In this document: piece by piece, positions 1-8,870 of the stretch
How positions within the stretch are numbered: position 1 is the stretch's first letter
Layout of the letters: the number at the start of each line of letters is the position of its first letter
Source of the DNA: Archangium sp.
GTDB lineage: Bacteria; Myxococcota; Myxococcia; Myxococcales; Myxococcaceae
Reading direction: 5' to 3'
NCBI GenBank assembly: GCA_030681645.1
Contig: JAUXRX010000057.1
Coordinates: forward strand, 1-64,000
DNA: 64,000 bases
Program-made: the position numbers and the translations under genes
The notes under the pieces: model-generated
Databases searched by the model: none
Told to the model about the DNA's origin: nothing
Seen by the model: only the letters and a program-made list of their open reading frames with translations

Positions 1-240
1 ATCGGGATCGCGATCGGCTTCGGGATCGGCGCCCGGCTTCGGGGGCGGAACCGCAGGCACGGCGGCGGGGGCGGCCCGAAACCGAACGCCGTACGCGAAA
101 CCGCCCCCCAAAGCCGATCCCGAAGCCGATCGCGATCCCGATCCCGTCACCGACCCCGAAGCCGACCCCGACCCCGAAGCCGACCCCGAAACCGAAACCG
201 ACCCCGACCCCGACCCCGAAGCCAAAACCGACCCCGGACA
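1..240. repeat. degenerate hexamer array (CCGAAG/CCGACC/GATCGG units)
   Basis: The first 240 bases hold no supported gene. They are made of near-tandem six-base units of the type CCGAAG, CCGACC and GATCGG, with a partly inverted first half (GATCGCGATCGG) and a long CCGAAGCCGACC-like second half. The array ends just beyond the stop of the yraN-like gene. A second array of the same character lies at about 30400-30545 in the opposite sense, downstream of another gene. Every frame gives only low-complexity Pro/Arg/Ser text, so I treat it as non-coding simple-sequence DNA. Confidence 0.75.
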
Positions 241-244
241 GCCG

Positions 245-622
245 TCACATCCCCGCCTCAAACGCGTCCTCGATGTACTCAACCTGCCCCGCCCTCCCCC
301 TCCCAATCACCGACGCGACATCAAACCGAATCACCCGCGCAAACAGCCGATGCCGCTGGCAATACTCATGCGCAGCAAGCACCACCCTCCTCTGCTTCCC
401 GTGCGTCACCGTCATCGACGGATCGCCCCACACCGCGGTAGCCCTCATCCTCACCTCGACGAACGCGAGTACGTCCCCCTTCTCGGCGACGACATCGAGC
501 TCTCCCCGGCGGCACAGCACGTTCCGATCACGAATGACGTAGCCCTCGCGCTCGAGGTGCTCCACCGCCAGCTGCTCTGCTTCGTCGCCAGCCCTGCGCT
601 TCCCTGTCACCTCACCCATCAT
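245..622 (-). CDS. yraN: YraN family (UPF0102) endonuclease-like protein
   Basis: This is a small protein of 125 residues with the restriction-endonuclease-like YraN fold. The N-terminal part (GDEAEQLAVEHLEREGY) is the typical first helix, followed by RRGELDVVA and FVEVR. These supply the Asp and Glu positions of the PD-(D/E)xK core, although the usual Lys is Arg here. The family has no firmly established role. The start at 622 (or the adjacent ATG at 619) is chosen because GGAGAGG lies just upstream and because the longer frame would run into the preceding gene. In many bacteria yraN sits near rplS and rnhB; here rplS is two genes upstream. Confidence 0.87.
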   Translation of the reverse strand: MMGEVTGKRRAGDEAEQLAVEHLEREGYVIRDRNVLCRRGELDVVAEKGDVLAFVEVRMRATAVWGDPSMTVTHGKQRRVVLAAHEYCQRHRLFARVIRFDVASVIGRGRAGQVEYIEDAFEAGM

Positions 623-653
623 CGCCTCTCCATCGGCTGACGACGGGCCCAGG

Positions 654-2555
654 TCAGATTGGCGAGGGCGTGTCAGCCAGGCTCGCATTCTGCCCGGCCC
701 CACTGACATGCAGGACCTGGGTGAGCGACCCGAGGTGCTTCACCATGCGCCCGAACAGCGGCTGCTTCGCCGCGTCGAGCACCGTGTTGAACGTGTCTTC
801 GATCACCACCGGCAGCTTGTGCTGCGCGGCGGCCTTCTCGATCAGCGTCAACCGCAACGCGAGGTACATCAGGTCGAGGTCCCTGCCCGGCAGCTCACGG
901 GCCACGATGGTCCGCCCCGGCGCTTCGAGCGTGGCATGACCGTCTTTGTCGACCTGAATGCCGTGGTACCTCCGATCAGTCAGCGCCGTGAGGTACTGCA
1001 CCGCGCGATCGTGCAGCACGCTCCAGAGCGACGGAATGTCGGTGGTGAACAGGTCGGTCGCGAGCATCAACAGCGGCGCGGCGGGATCGTCCCAGGTCTC
1101 GGTGGGTGCCGTCGCCACGGCGGTGAGGCCCTCGGCGGAAATCGACGGCCGGGGCGGCGCCGCGGCCGCCGGTTCCTTGATGCGGGCGATCTCGCGCTCG
1201 ATGTCGCGCACGTCGCGCAGGTAGCCGCCCGACATGCCCAGCAATTCCTGGTTGCACGCTTCCTGGTCGGCCTTGAGCGCGGCGACCTTCTGGGCGAGCG
1301 ACGCGTACTCGGGGTCAGCCTGCGCCGCGGCCCATTCCTGCTCGAGCGCCACGAGCTGCCCCTGCAACCCCTCGCGGCGCCCCATCACCGCCAGGAACTC
1401 CTCGAGGGTCGACGCCCCCACCTGGGCGAACGCCTGCTGCACCACCATCGTGGTGAGGGCGAAGTCGTCGGTCAGCTTCTTCACCCGGCCCGCCAGGACC
1501 TCCGACTTGCCCCCGTCGCGCCCCGAGCGCTGCAGGTCTTCGATGAAGCGCAGCGCCAGCAGCGCCGCGAAGGTGAAGGGCACCATCGAGAGCAGCGCCA
1601 GGTACCGCAGCGGCCCCTCGAGGAACATCGCGCCGACGAAGAGCCCCACGCCCACGAACATCGCCCCCAGGAAACGCTGATCGCTGCGCAGCGGCGCGGG
1701 CGGAGGCGGCGCGTTGTCGATGATCGCCTGCTGCTCCTCGGCGAGGCGGGCCAGTTGATCCTCGTGGCGCTTGCGCTCGTCGGGGTAGCGCTTCGCGCGC
1801 GGAATGATGTCGTCAGGCAACCCAGACGCGTGGTCCTTCACGCCCGCCACCTCGGCGCGCGCCGCGTTGAGACGCTGGCCAATCTCGTCCCAGCTCCTGG
1901 TCTTCGACTCGAGGGAGAACAGCTCGGAGTTGACCCCGTCGAGGCGGAACTGCACCTCGGCCGCGCGCCTGGCGGTGACGAGCTCGGCCTCGAGGGCGGG
2001 CAGCTTCGAGGCGTCTTCCGCGCTGGGGGCCGCGGCGCTCTCCATGTTCCACGAGGCCGTCGGCAGCCGCTGGGCAGGCTTCGCGGCCGCGCTCGCTCCG
2101 GCCGCGGGCTTGACGGGCCCCTTCGGGCGCCGCGTGGGGAGCTGGGGACCGGTGAGCGTGAAGAGCTGTTCCCACGTCGAACGCGCCGGGAAACCCGCGC
2201 CCGCGCGCAGCGACTGGCCCATCTCGAGGGCGTCCTGGCTGACCACGTCGAACTGGTTGGTGGCCTTGTTGAGCTTGTGCAGGCCGCCCGCGCCACCCAG
2301 GTCGCGCACGATGCGCCACACTGAGCCGTCATGCCCCTGGATCGACAGCCCTGCTCGACCGGCCTTCGCGCCGGGAGCGAGGAACGCGGAGTCACCTCCG
2401 CGCCCATCAGGGAAAGCGAGCGCGATGATCAACCCCGACAGCGGTGCCGGGAGATCCGTCGGGCTCTGCAGGGCAGAGTACCCCGGCTTCAGCGCCACGC
2501 GGATCGAGGGAGAAAACCCGCGAACGGCCTGGGCCGCCAACTCGAGGAAGAGCAT
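654..2555 (-). CDS. YhaN/SbcC-like coiled-coil protein with degenerate ATPase motifs and a membrane hairpin
   Basis: A 633-residue protein built like the YhaN/Rad50-type ABC ATPases: an N-terminal lobe, Pro/Ala-rich linker, long Glu/Ala/Gln coiled coils (about 180-285 and 345-455), two hydrophobic segments near 292-335, and a C-terminal lobe. The C-terminal lobe keeps a Walker-B-like VVIEDTF and the preceding LMYLALRL helix. In the N-terminal lobe the place where a GxxGxGKST P-loop should follow the second strand reads GYSALQSPTDLPAPLSG (residues 25-41), so no Gly-Lys-Ser/Thr is present. The ABC signature is LPGRD rather than LSGGT. I infer a membrane-anchored pseudo-ATPase or structural protein. 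It lies 18 bases after rplS and probably shares its transcript. Exact function is unknown. Confidence 0.6.
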   Translation of the reverse strand: MLFLELAAQAVRGFSPSIRVALKPGYSALQSPTDLPAPLSGLIIALAFPDGRGGDSAFLAPGAKAGRAGLSIQGHDGSVWRIVRDLGGAGGLHKLNKATNQFDVVSQDALEMGQSLRAGAGFPARSTWEQLFTLTGPQLPTRRPKGPVKPAAGASAAAKPAQRLPTASWNMESAAAPSAEDASKLPALEAELVTARRAAEVQFRLDGVNSELFSLESKTRSWDEIGQRLNAARAEVAGVKDHASGLPDDIIPRAKRYPDERKRHEDQLARLAEEQQAIIDNAPPPPAPLRSDQRFLGAMFVGVGLFVGAMFLEGPLRYLALLSMVPFTFAALLALRFIEDLQRSGRDGGKSEVLAGRVKKLTDDFALTTMVVQQAFAQVGASTLEEFLAVMGRREGLQGQLVALEQEWAAAQADPEYASLAQKVAALKADQEACNQELLGMSGGYLRDVRDIEREIARIKEPAAAAPPRPSISAEGLTAVATAPTETWDDPAAPLLMLATDLFTTDIPSLWSVLHDRAVQYLTALTDRRYHGIQVDKDGHATLEAPGRTIVARELPGRDLDLMYLALRLTLIEKAAAQHKLPVVIEDTFNTVLDAAKQPLFGRMVKHLGSLTQVLHVSGAGQNASLADTPSPI

Positions 2556-2573
2556 TGCCCCGGTGAGACTGGC

Positions 2574-2963
2574 TTACTTCGCGGCCGGAGTCGCGGTCGA
2601 TTCTGCGGCCTCGGGCGCCTCGAGCGCGTCGAGACGGGCCGCCTTGCCGCGCAGCGAGCGCAGGTAGAAGAGGCGGCCACGGCGCACGTCACCGCGGCTG
2701 AGCACTTCGATCGACTCGTAGCGGGGCGAGTGCAGGGGGAAGATGCGCTCGCAACCGACGCCGAACGACATCTTGCGCACGGTGAAGGTCGCGTCGACGC
2801 TGCCGCGCGTCTTGCGGATGCAGACACCCTCGAACGCCTGGGTGCGCTCCTTCTCGCCTTCCTTCACCTTCCACCAGACACGCACGGTGTCGCCGGCGCG
2901 GAAGTCGACCAGGTCCTTGCGCGAGTGCAGCGAGTCCACGAACGTAATGGCGGCGTTACGCAT
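2574..2963 (-). CDS. rplS: 50S ribosomal protein L19
   Basis: L19 sits at the interface of the 30S and 50S subunits. The 129-residue product begins MRNAAITFVDS and contains the conserved DTVRVWWKVKEGEKERTQAFEG stretch (given here only for position, about residues 23-45), GSVDATFTVRKMSFGVGCERIFPLHSP and the closing RRGRLFYLRSLRGKAAR. The tail after residue 110 is Ala/Glu-rich. The start at 2963 matches the family length and has GGAG ten bases upstream; the frame is open further but the extra 39 residues are unlike L19. A perfect 12-bp palindrome (AGGTGCGCACCT) lies in the leader at 3001-3012. Confidence 0.96.
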   Translation of the reverse strand: MRNAAITFVDSLHSRKDLVDFRAGDTVRVWWKVKEGEKERTQAFEGVCIRKTRGSVDATFTVRKMSFGVGCERIFPLHSPRYESIEVLSRGDVRRGRLFYLRSLRGKAARLDALEAPEAAESTATPAAK

Positions 2964-3000
2964 GATTGAAACACTCCAAAAGAGAGAGAACTCCGAAAGG

Positions 3001-3012
3001 AGGTGCGCACCT
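3001..3012. promoter_or_regulatory. perfect 12-bp palindrome in the rplS leader
   Basis: AGGTGCGCACCT is its own reverse complement and lies 37 bases upstream of the rplS start. It could be a protein-binding site or the tip of a leader hairpin. No function is shown by the sequence. Confidence 0.3.
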
Positions 3013-3045
3013 AGCAGAGGGGCACAGGCGCCGCAAGCGGTCTTC

Positions 3046-3105
3046 CCACCCCGAGGGGGTTGATCGAACAGCGAGCCCATCCCCCGACTCCGCTCGGGAT
3101 CAGCG
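3046..3105. repeat. degenerate inverted pair of family A repeat
   Basis: ACCCCGAGGGGGTTGATCG and, about 25 bases on, CCCCCGACTCCGCTCGGGAT are two diverged, inverted copies of the dispersed family A element (core CCGCTCGGGGTGAACGG). They fill the gap between rplS and the Gly-rich lipoprotein gene and could fold as a long hairpin. Confidence 0.6.
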
Positions 3106-3555
3106 CTTGATGGCCGTATTGCCCTGGATCACCTGGCCGCCGCCCGTCGCCGGGGCCTGGGGGGTGCCCTGCCCGAGCTGAGCGTCCATCACGAAGGTGC
3201 CGCCGGTGAGGCGCCCCGCCCCCGAGATGACGTCGGCGGCCTTCGCCGTGCCGCCCGACGCACCGCCCGAACCCCCACCAGTGCTGCCGCCACCGCCGCC
3301 CACGCTGCCTCCGCCACCGCCGGTGCTTCCACCGCCGGTCCCGCCCCCTGCCCCGCCTCCGACCCCGCCGCCGCCGCCTCCTCCTCCTCCTCCTCCTCCT
3401 CCTGAGCCGCCGCCAACCGCACCGCCACCCCCTCCGCCGCCGGTGGTGCCGCCCCCGCCGCCGCCCGAGCCGGCATCGACGGGGAAGCGGTTCACGGAGT
3501 CCTGGCAGGCCGACGCCAGGATCAGCCACAGGGTCAGGTGCAGGGTGCGGCTCAT
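3100..3555 (-). CDS. Gly-rich surface lipoprotein
   Basis: A 151-residue protein starting MSRTLHLTLWLILASACQDS, with a lipobox-like LASAC, so probably lipidated at Cys17. After PVDAGSG it is almost pure Gly with occasional Ala/Ser/Thr for about 80 residues, then a short ordered-looking tail (GAGRLTGGTFVMDAQLGQG). Much of the Gly tract is encoded by near-identical triplets (CCT repeats on the plus strand at about 3378-3407), which may vary in length by slippage. Its ATG overlaps the stop of the upstream OmpA-like gene (ATGA), so the two are translationally coupled. The function is unknown; the pairing suggests an outer-membrane or envelope surface role. Confidence 0.72.
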   Translation of the reverse strand: MSRTLHLTLWLILASACQDSVNRFPVDAGSGGGGGGTTGGGGGGGAVGGGSGGGGGGGGGGGGGVGGGAGGGTGGGSTGGGGGSVGGGGGSTGGGSGGASGGTAKAADVISGAGRLTGGTFVMDAQLGQGTPQAPATGGGQVIQGNTAIKR

Positions 3556-4832
3556 GGCGCCTCCGCGACGCAGGGAATGATGACGAACTCGACCCGCCGG
3601 TTGTTCTCGCGGCCCTCGAGGGTGCCGTTGCTGTCGATGGGCAGCGTCTGCCCGTAGCCTTGCGCGACCATGCGGGTGTCGTCGAGGCCGCGGCCCGCCA
3701 ACGCGTCGCGCACGGCCTCGGCGCGGCCGGTGGACAGCGCGAGGTTGGCTTCCTTGGCGCCCTTGTTGTCGGTGTGCCCTTCGATGCGCACGCAGATGGC
3801 CGGGCGGTCCTGGAGCACCGTCGCCACCTCGTCGAGCAGCGGGTCTGACTTGGGCAGGATCTTCGTGGTGCCGAAGGCGAAGAAGATCTTCTGTTTGATC
3901 TCGAGCTTCACGTCGGTGACCACGATGTCCTTGTACTTCGGGCAGCCCTTGTCGGCCGGCAGGCCCTTCACCCGCGGGCAGGCGTCTTCTCGATCGGCCA
4001 CGCCGTCGCCGTCGGTGTCGGGGCACCCGTTGAGCGCGCCCGCGGCCCTCGGGCAGGCGTCCTTCGCGTCGGGCACGCCGTCGGCGTCGTCGTCGAGATC
4101 GGGGCAGCCGTCTTCGTCCTGGTAGGTGTCCTTGTCTTCGGCGGCGTCGACGCAGCGATCCATCGTGTCGGGGATGCCGTCCTTGTCGGAGTCGGCGTCA
4201 CTGGCCGGCGGCGGCGGCGTGACCGAGGCAGGGCAACCCCGCTCGGGGCCGGCCTCGGTGGGGCAGTCGTCAGCCGCGTCGTCGAAGCCGTCGCCGTCCC
4301 CGTCGGGCGGCGGCGGGGCGAGGAAGAACTCGAGCGAGACCCCGAACGAGAGGAGCGTGGCGTCGTAGGTGGCGTAGCCGGGCTCGGCCGCGGCGAGCGC
4401 GAAGACGTGCTGCAGCCGGGCGAACACCCCGAACAGGAAGCCGGCGTTCTTCATCGGCTTGAACGAGAGGCCGGTGCTGACGGTGAGCGGCAGGCGGCTG
4501 CCGCCCGAGGCCCCGTACGACACCAGCACCTCGCCCCACGGCACCAACAACGAGTCGCTGATCACCCGGTGCAGCCGCACGCCCGCGCCGATGCCGAGCA
4601 CGGTGCCGCTCCCGGTGGTGGGCGAGGCCTCGGTGCGGGGCAGCAGCAGGTAGCTGAGCTGCACCTCGACGTCGAGGAAGGAGAGCAGCCCGAGCTCGCC
4701 GGTGAACGACCCTCCGGGGCCGGGCGTGAAGTAGGTCGCCTGGGGCGTACTGATGGGCAGGGTGACCCCGAGGTCCACCCGCGCGCCGAAGCCGGGAGCC
4801 GCGAGCGCGAGGGCGAGAACGGAAGCGAGCAC
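3552..4832 (-). CDS. OmpA-family outer membrane protein with thrombospondin type 3 repeats
   Basis: A protein of about 426 residues with a signal peptide (MLASVLALALAAPGFG), an N-terminal beta-barrel-like region to about residue 190, then Asp-rich calcium-binding thrombospondin type 3 repeats (DGDGDGFDDAADDCP, DADSDKDGIPDTMDRC, DTDGDGVADREDACP), and a C-terminal OmpA domain with IEGHTDNKGAKEANLALS and GRENNRRVEF, the peptidoglycan-binding signature. It should tie the outer membrane to the wall. I place the start at the GTG at 4832 because GGAG lies nine bases upstream and it begins directly before the hydrophobic core; an ATG at 4895 would add 21 unlikely residues. The downstream Gly-rich lipoprotein is coupled by an ATGA overlap. 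Confidence 0.9.
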   Translation of the reverse strand: MLASVLALALAAPGFGARVDLGVTLPISTPQATYFTPGPGGSFTGELGLLSFLDVEVQLSYLLLPRTEASPTTGSGTVLGIGAGVRLHRVISDSLLVPWGEVLVSYGASGGSRLPLTVSTGLSFKPMKNAGFLFGVFARLQHVFALAAAEPGYATYDATLLSFGVSLEFFLAPPPPDGDGDGFDDAADDCPTEAGPERGCPASVTPPPPASDADSDKDGIPDTMDRCVDAAEDKDTYQDEDGCPDLDDDADGVPDAKDACPRAAGALNGCPDTDGDGVADREDACPRVKGLPADKGCPKYKDIVVTDVKLEIKQKIFFAFGTTKILPKSDPLLDEVATVLQDRPAICVRIEGHTDNKGAKEANLALSTGRAEAVRDALAGRGLDDTRMVAQGYGQTLPIDSNGTLEGRENNRRVEFVIIPCVAEAP

Positions 4833-5072
4833 GTGGGGGAACTCCGTGGGAGACGCGGGCGGGTGGCACGGTAGTCGACGAAGGCCTCCGCTCAAACGGC
4901 TTCGTGGTTCGCTTGACCGCGCCCGGCCCAGCAGCGTATTGGCCGAAGCCGCTCGAGCCTTCGCTCACTTCGGGGCCCACCATCGGGGTGGGATGCCGGG
5001 GACGCGCCAGGGAACGAGCCGGGGCCGTTGCCCCGTTTTCGCAGCACTCACAGAAAGTTCCAGGGAATCACG

Positions 5073-5789
5073 ATGGCGATCACCACTTCGAAGCTCGAGG
5101 CGAAGAGCCGTACCAGTTCTGGCAAGGGCCCTGCCCGCCGCACCCGCATGGAAGGCCTCGTGCCCGGCGTGGTCTACGGCAAGGGCATGGAAAAGCCCTT
5201 CAGCATCGCGCTCGACGGCAAGGCGCTGCGCGCGGCCATCAACACCCCCAAGAAGCTCAACACGGTGCTGGGCCTGGTCGTCGACGGCACGGAGCACACC
5301 GTGATGCTCAAGGACTACCAGATGGAGCCGATGACCAAGGAGCTCCTGCACGCCGACTTCATCGCGGTGAAGGAGAACGAGCAGGTGAAGGTGAAGATCC
5401 CGCTCGTGCTCGTGGGCAAGGCGGTCGGCGTGCTCGAGGGCGGCATCCTCTCGCAGATGCGCCGCGAGCTCGAAGTGTGGGCGCTCCCCGGGGCGATCCC
5501 GCTCAACATCGAGGTCGACGTCTCGCCCCTCAAGATCGCGACCGCGCTCCACATCAACGACATCAAGCTCCCCACGGGCATCACCGTGAAGGCGCACACC
5601 AACTTCACCATCGCCGTCGTCACGGCGCCGGAAATCGAGAAGGTGGCTGAGCCGGTGGCTGCGGCCCCTGGTGCGGCTCCTGCGGCGGGCGCTGCGGCGG
5701 CCGGTGCGGCTCCTGCGGCCGGTGCTCCCGCGGCGGGCGCGGCGGGCGACAAGAAGGCCGAGCCTGCGAAGGCGCCGGCCAAGAAGTAA
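5073..5789 (+). CDS. rplY: 50S ribosomal protein L25/general stress protein Ctc
   Basis: The 238-residue product matches the long (CTC) form of L25, which binds 5S rRNA. The N-terminal L25 domain is MAITTSKLEAKSR through HADFIAV (about 1-95), including GPARRTRMEGLVPGVVYG; the C-terminal TL5 domain follows (VKVKIPLVLVGKAVGVLEGG, ELEVWALPGAIPLNIEVDVS). The tail from about residue 190 is a low-complexity Ala/Pro/Gly extension ending in Lys. The ATG at 5073 is the family start; an upstream in-frame ATG would add 15 residues. Its neighbour pth is the usual partner of rplY in many bacteria. Confidence 0.95.
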   Translation: MAITTSKLEAKSRTSSGKGPARRTRMEGLVPGVVYGKGMEKPFSIALDGKALRAAINTPKKLNTVLGLVVDGTEHTVMLKDYQMEPMTKELLHADFIAVKENEQVKVKIPLVLVGKAVGVLEGGILSQMRRELEVWALPGAIPLNIEVDVSPLKIATALHINDIKLPTGITVKAHTNFTIAVVTAPEIEKVAEPVAAAPGAAPAAGAAAAGAAPAAGAPAAGAAGDKKAEPAKAPAKK

Positions 5790-5858
5790 GTCACCGTCTC
5801 ATTCGTTTCACGGCGCCGCGTCGGGGTTCTCCCGGCGCGGCGTCTTCATGTCGGCCCC

Positions 5859-5885
5859 CCCCTCGACTCCGCTCGGGGTGAACGG
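5859..5885. repeat. family A dispersed repeat
   Basis: One copy of the dispersed element, with core CCGCTCGGGGTGAACGG, lies between rplY and pth just upstream of the pth start region. Confidence 0.7.
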
Positions 5886-5904
5886 CTTCTGAACGGAACG
5901 CGCG

Positions 5905-6477
5905 ATGAAGATCCTCTGTGGCCTGGGCAACCCCGGCCGGCAATACGAGCAGAACCGGCACAACATCGGCTTCATGGTGCTCGAGGCGCTCGCGGCGCGG
6001 TGGAAGCTCTCGTTCTCGAGCCGCAAGTTCGACGCCGAGCTCGCCCAGGGCAGCTTCGCGGGCGAGAAGCTGCTGCTGCTCAAGCCGCAGACCTTCATGA
6101 ACCTGTCGGGCACCGCGCTGGGTGGGGCGGCGCGCTTCTACAAGGTGGCGCCGGCCGACGTGCTGGTGATTCACGACGAGCTCGACCTGCCGTACGCGAA
6201 GCTGGCCCTCAAGACGGGCGGCGGCACCGGCGGGCACAACGGGCTCAACTCCATTCGCGAGTCGTGGGGCGAAGAGGCCTACGGGCGGCTGCGCTTCGGC
6301 ATCGGCAAGCCCACCGGCCCCAACGCGAAGGAACAGGTGATCGGCCACGTGCTGGGCGACTTCTCGAAGGAAGAGCGCGCCACCCTGCCCGACCTGATCA
6401 ACAAGGCCTGCGACATCTGCGAGAGCTGGACGCGGGAAGGCCTGCCCCGGGCGATGAACCGCTGGAATGGAAAGTAG
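5905..6477 (+). CDS. pth: peptidyl-tRNA hydrolase
   Basis: Pth frees tRNA from peptidyl-tRNAs that drop off the ribosome. The 190-residue product has the family length and motifs: CGLGNPGRQYEQNRHNIGF with the catalytic His in HNIGF, LLKPQTFMNLSG, VIHDELDLPYAKLALK with the catalytic Asp, and GGGTGGHNGLNSI. It follows rplY by about 115 bases that carry a family A repeat. The thiamine riboswitch begins about 50 bases after its stop, so thiC may partly be read from the pth promoter. Confidence 0.97.
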   Translation: MKILCGLGNPGRQYEQNRHNIGFMVLEALAARWKLSFSSRKFDAELAQGSFAGEKLLLLKPQTFMNLSGTALGGAARFYKVAPADVLVIHDELDLPYAKLALKTGGGTGGHNGLNSIRESWGEEAYGRLRFGIGKPTGPNAKEQVIGHVLGDFSKEERATLPDLINKACDICESWTREGLPRAMNRWNGK

Positions 6478-6525
6478 CCTGTCCCCTTTTCGACTTTGGG
6501 GTAGGACGATCGCCTCATCAACCAA

Positions 6526-6613
6526 CCCGGGGAGCCCTGCCGTCGAGGGGAGCTGAGAGGGCCTGGACCGGCCGACCCGTTGAACCTGAACCGGATCATT
6601 CCGGCGGAGGGAG
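6526..6613 (+). promoter_or_regulatory. TPP riboswitch (thi box)
   Basis: The sequence carries the conserved thiamine pyrophosphate aptamer elements: GGGGAGCCC at 6529-6537, CTGAGA at 6553-6558, the ACCCGTTGAACCTGA core at 6575-6589, a CCGGATCATTCCGG stem at 6591-6604, and the closing GGAGGGA. The last element also serves as the Shine-Dalgarno sequence of thiC, whose ATG follows at 6619. Ligand-stabilised folding should therefore hide the ribosome site directly; no separate terminator is evident. Identification rests on the motif match and on thiC as the next gene. Confidence 0.93.
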
Positions 6614-6618
6614 TGAAC

Positions 6619-8462
<1,844 letters not shown>

Positions 8463-8466
<4 letters not shown>

Positions 8467-8870
8467 AACCCGGGCCCTTCACCATCACCGTGCACGCGAA
8501 AGAGCGCGTGCTCGAGGTGCGCTACCCCGAGCGCCCCACCATGGAGTTCTACGAGAAGTACGAGCTGGAGGTGCGCGCGGCGATCCTCGCGCTGGCCGCC
8601 GGCGGCCCGTGGGACTGCATCGTCGATCAGACGGCGCTGCGCGCCCTGGCCCCTGAATTCCCCCCCCGGGTGGCCACGCTCAACAGCTGGGCCCGCGACC
8701 ACGGCATGCGGCGCACGGCGCGGCTGGTGTCTGACTCGGCCATCGGCGAGCTGCAGACGCTTCGCATCCTGCGCGACAGCGGGGTGAGCAACATCGGCGC
8801 GGTGTTCCACGATCGGCCCACCGCCTGGAACTTCGTCACCGGCAAGGCCTCAGGCGACCTCGGCCAGTGA
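8463..8870 (+). CDS. hypothetical protein, STAS/SpoIIAA-like in appearance
   Basis: A 135-residue soluble protein starting at a GTG that overlaps the thiC stop (GTGA), which implies coupling. The pattern of short strands and helices (FTITVHAKERVLEVRYPERPT, then WDCIVDQTALRAL, ARLVSDSAIGELQTLRILRDSG, IGAVFHDRPTAWNFV) resembles the alpha/beta fold of STAS or SpoIIAA-like proteins, but I see no phosphoacceptor Ser motif that would make this firm. It is not a known thiamine gene. Its last 21 bases overlap the end of the convergent sensor kinase gene. Confidence 0.68.

Noticed and set aside
1..240. hexamer array as coding sequence
   Set aside because: All frames give only short-period Pro/Arg/Ser text.
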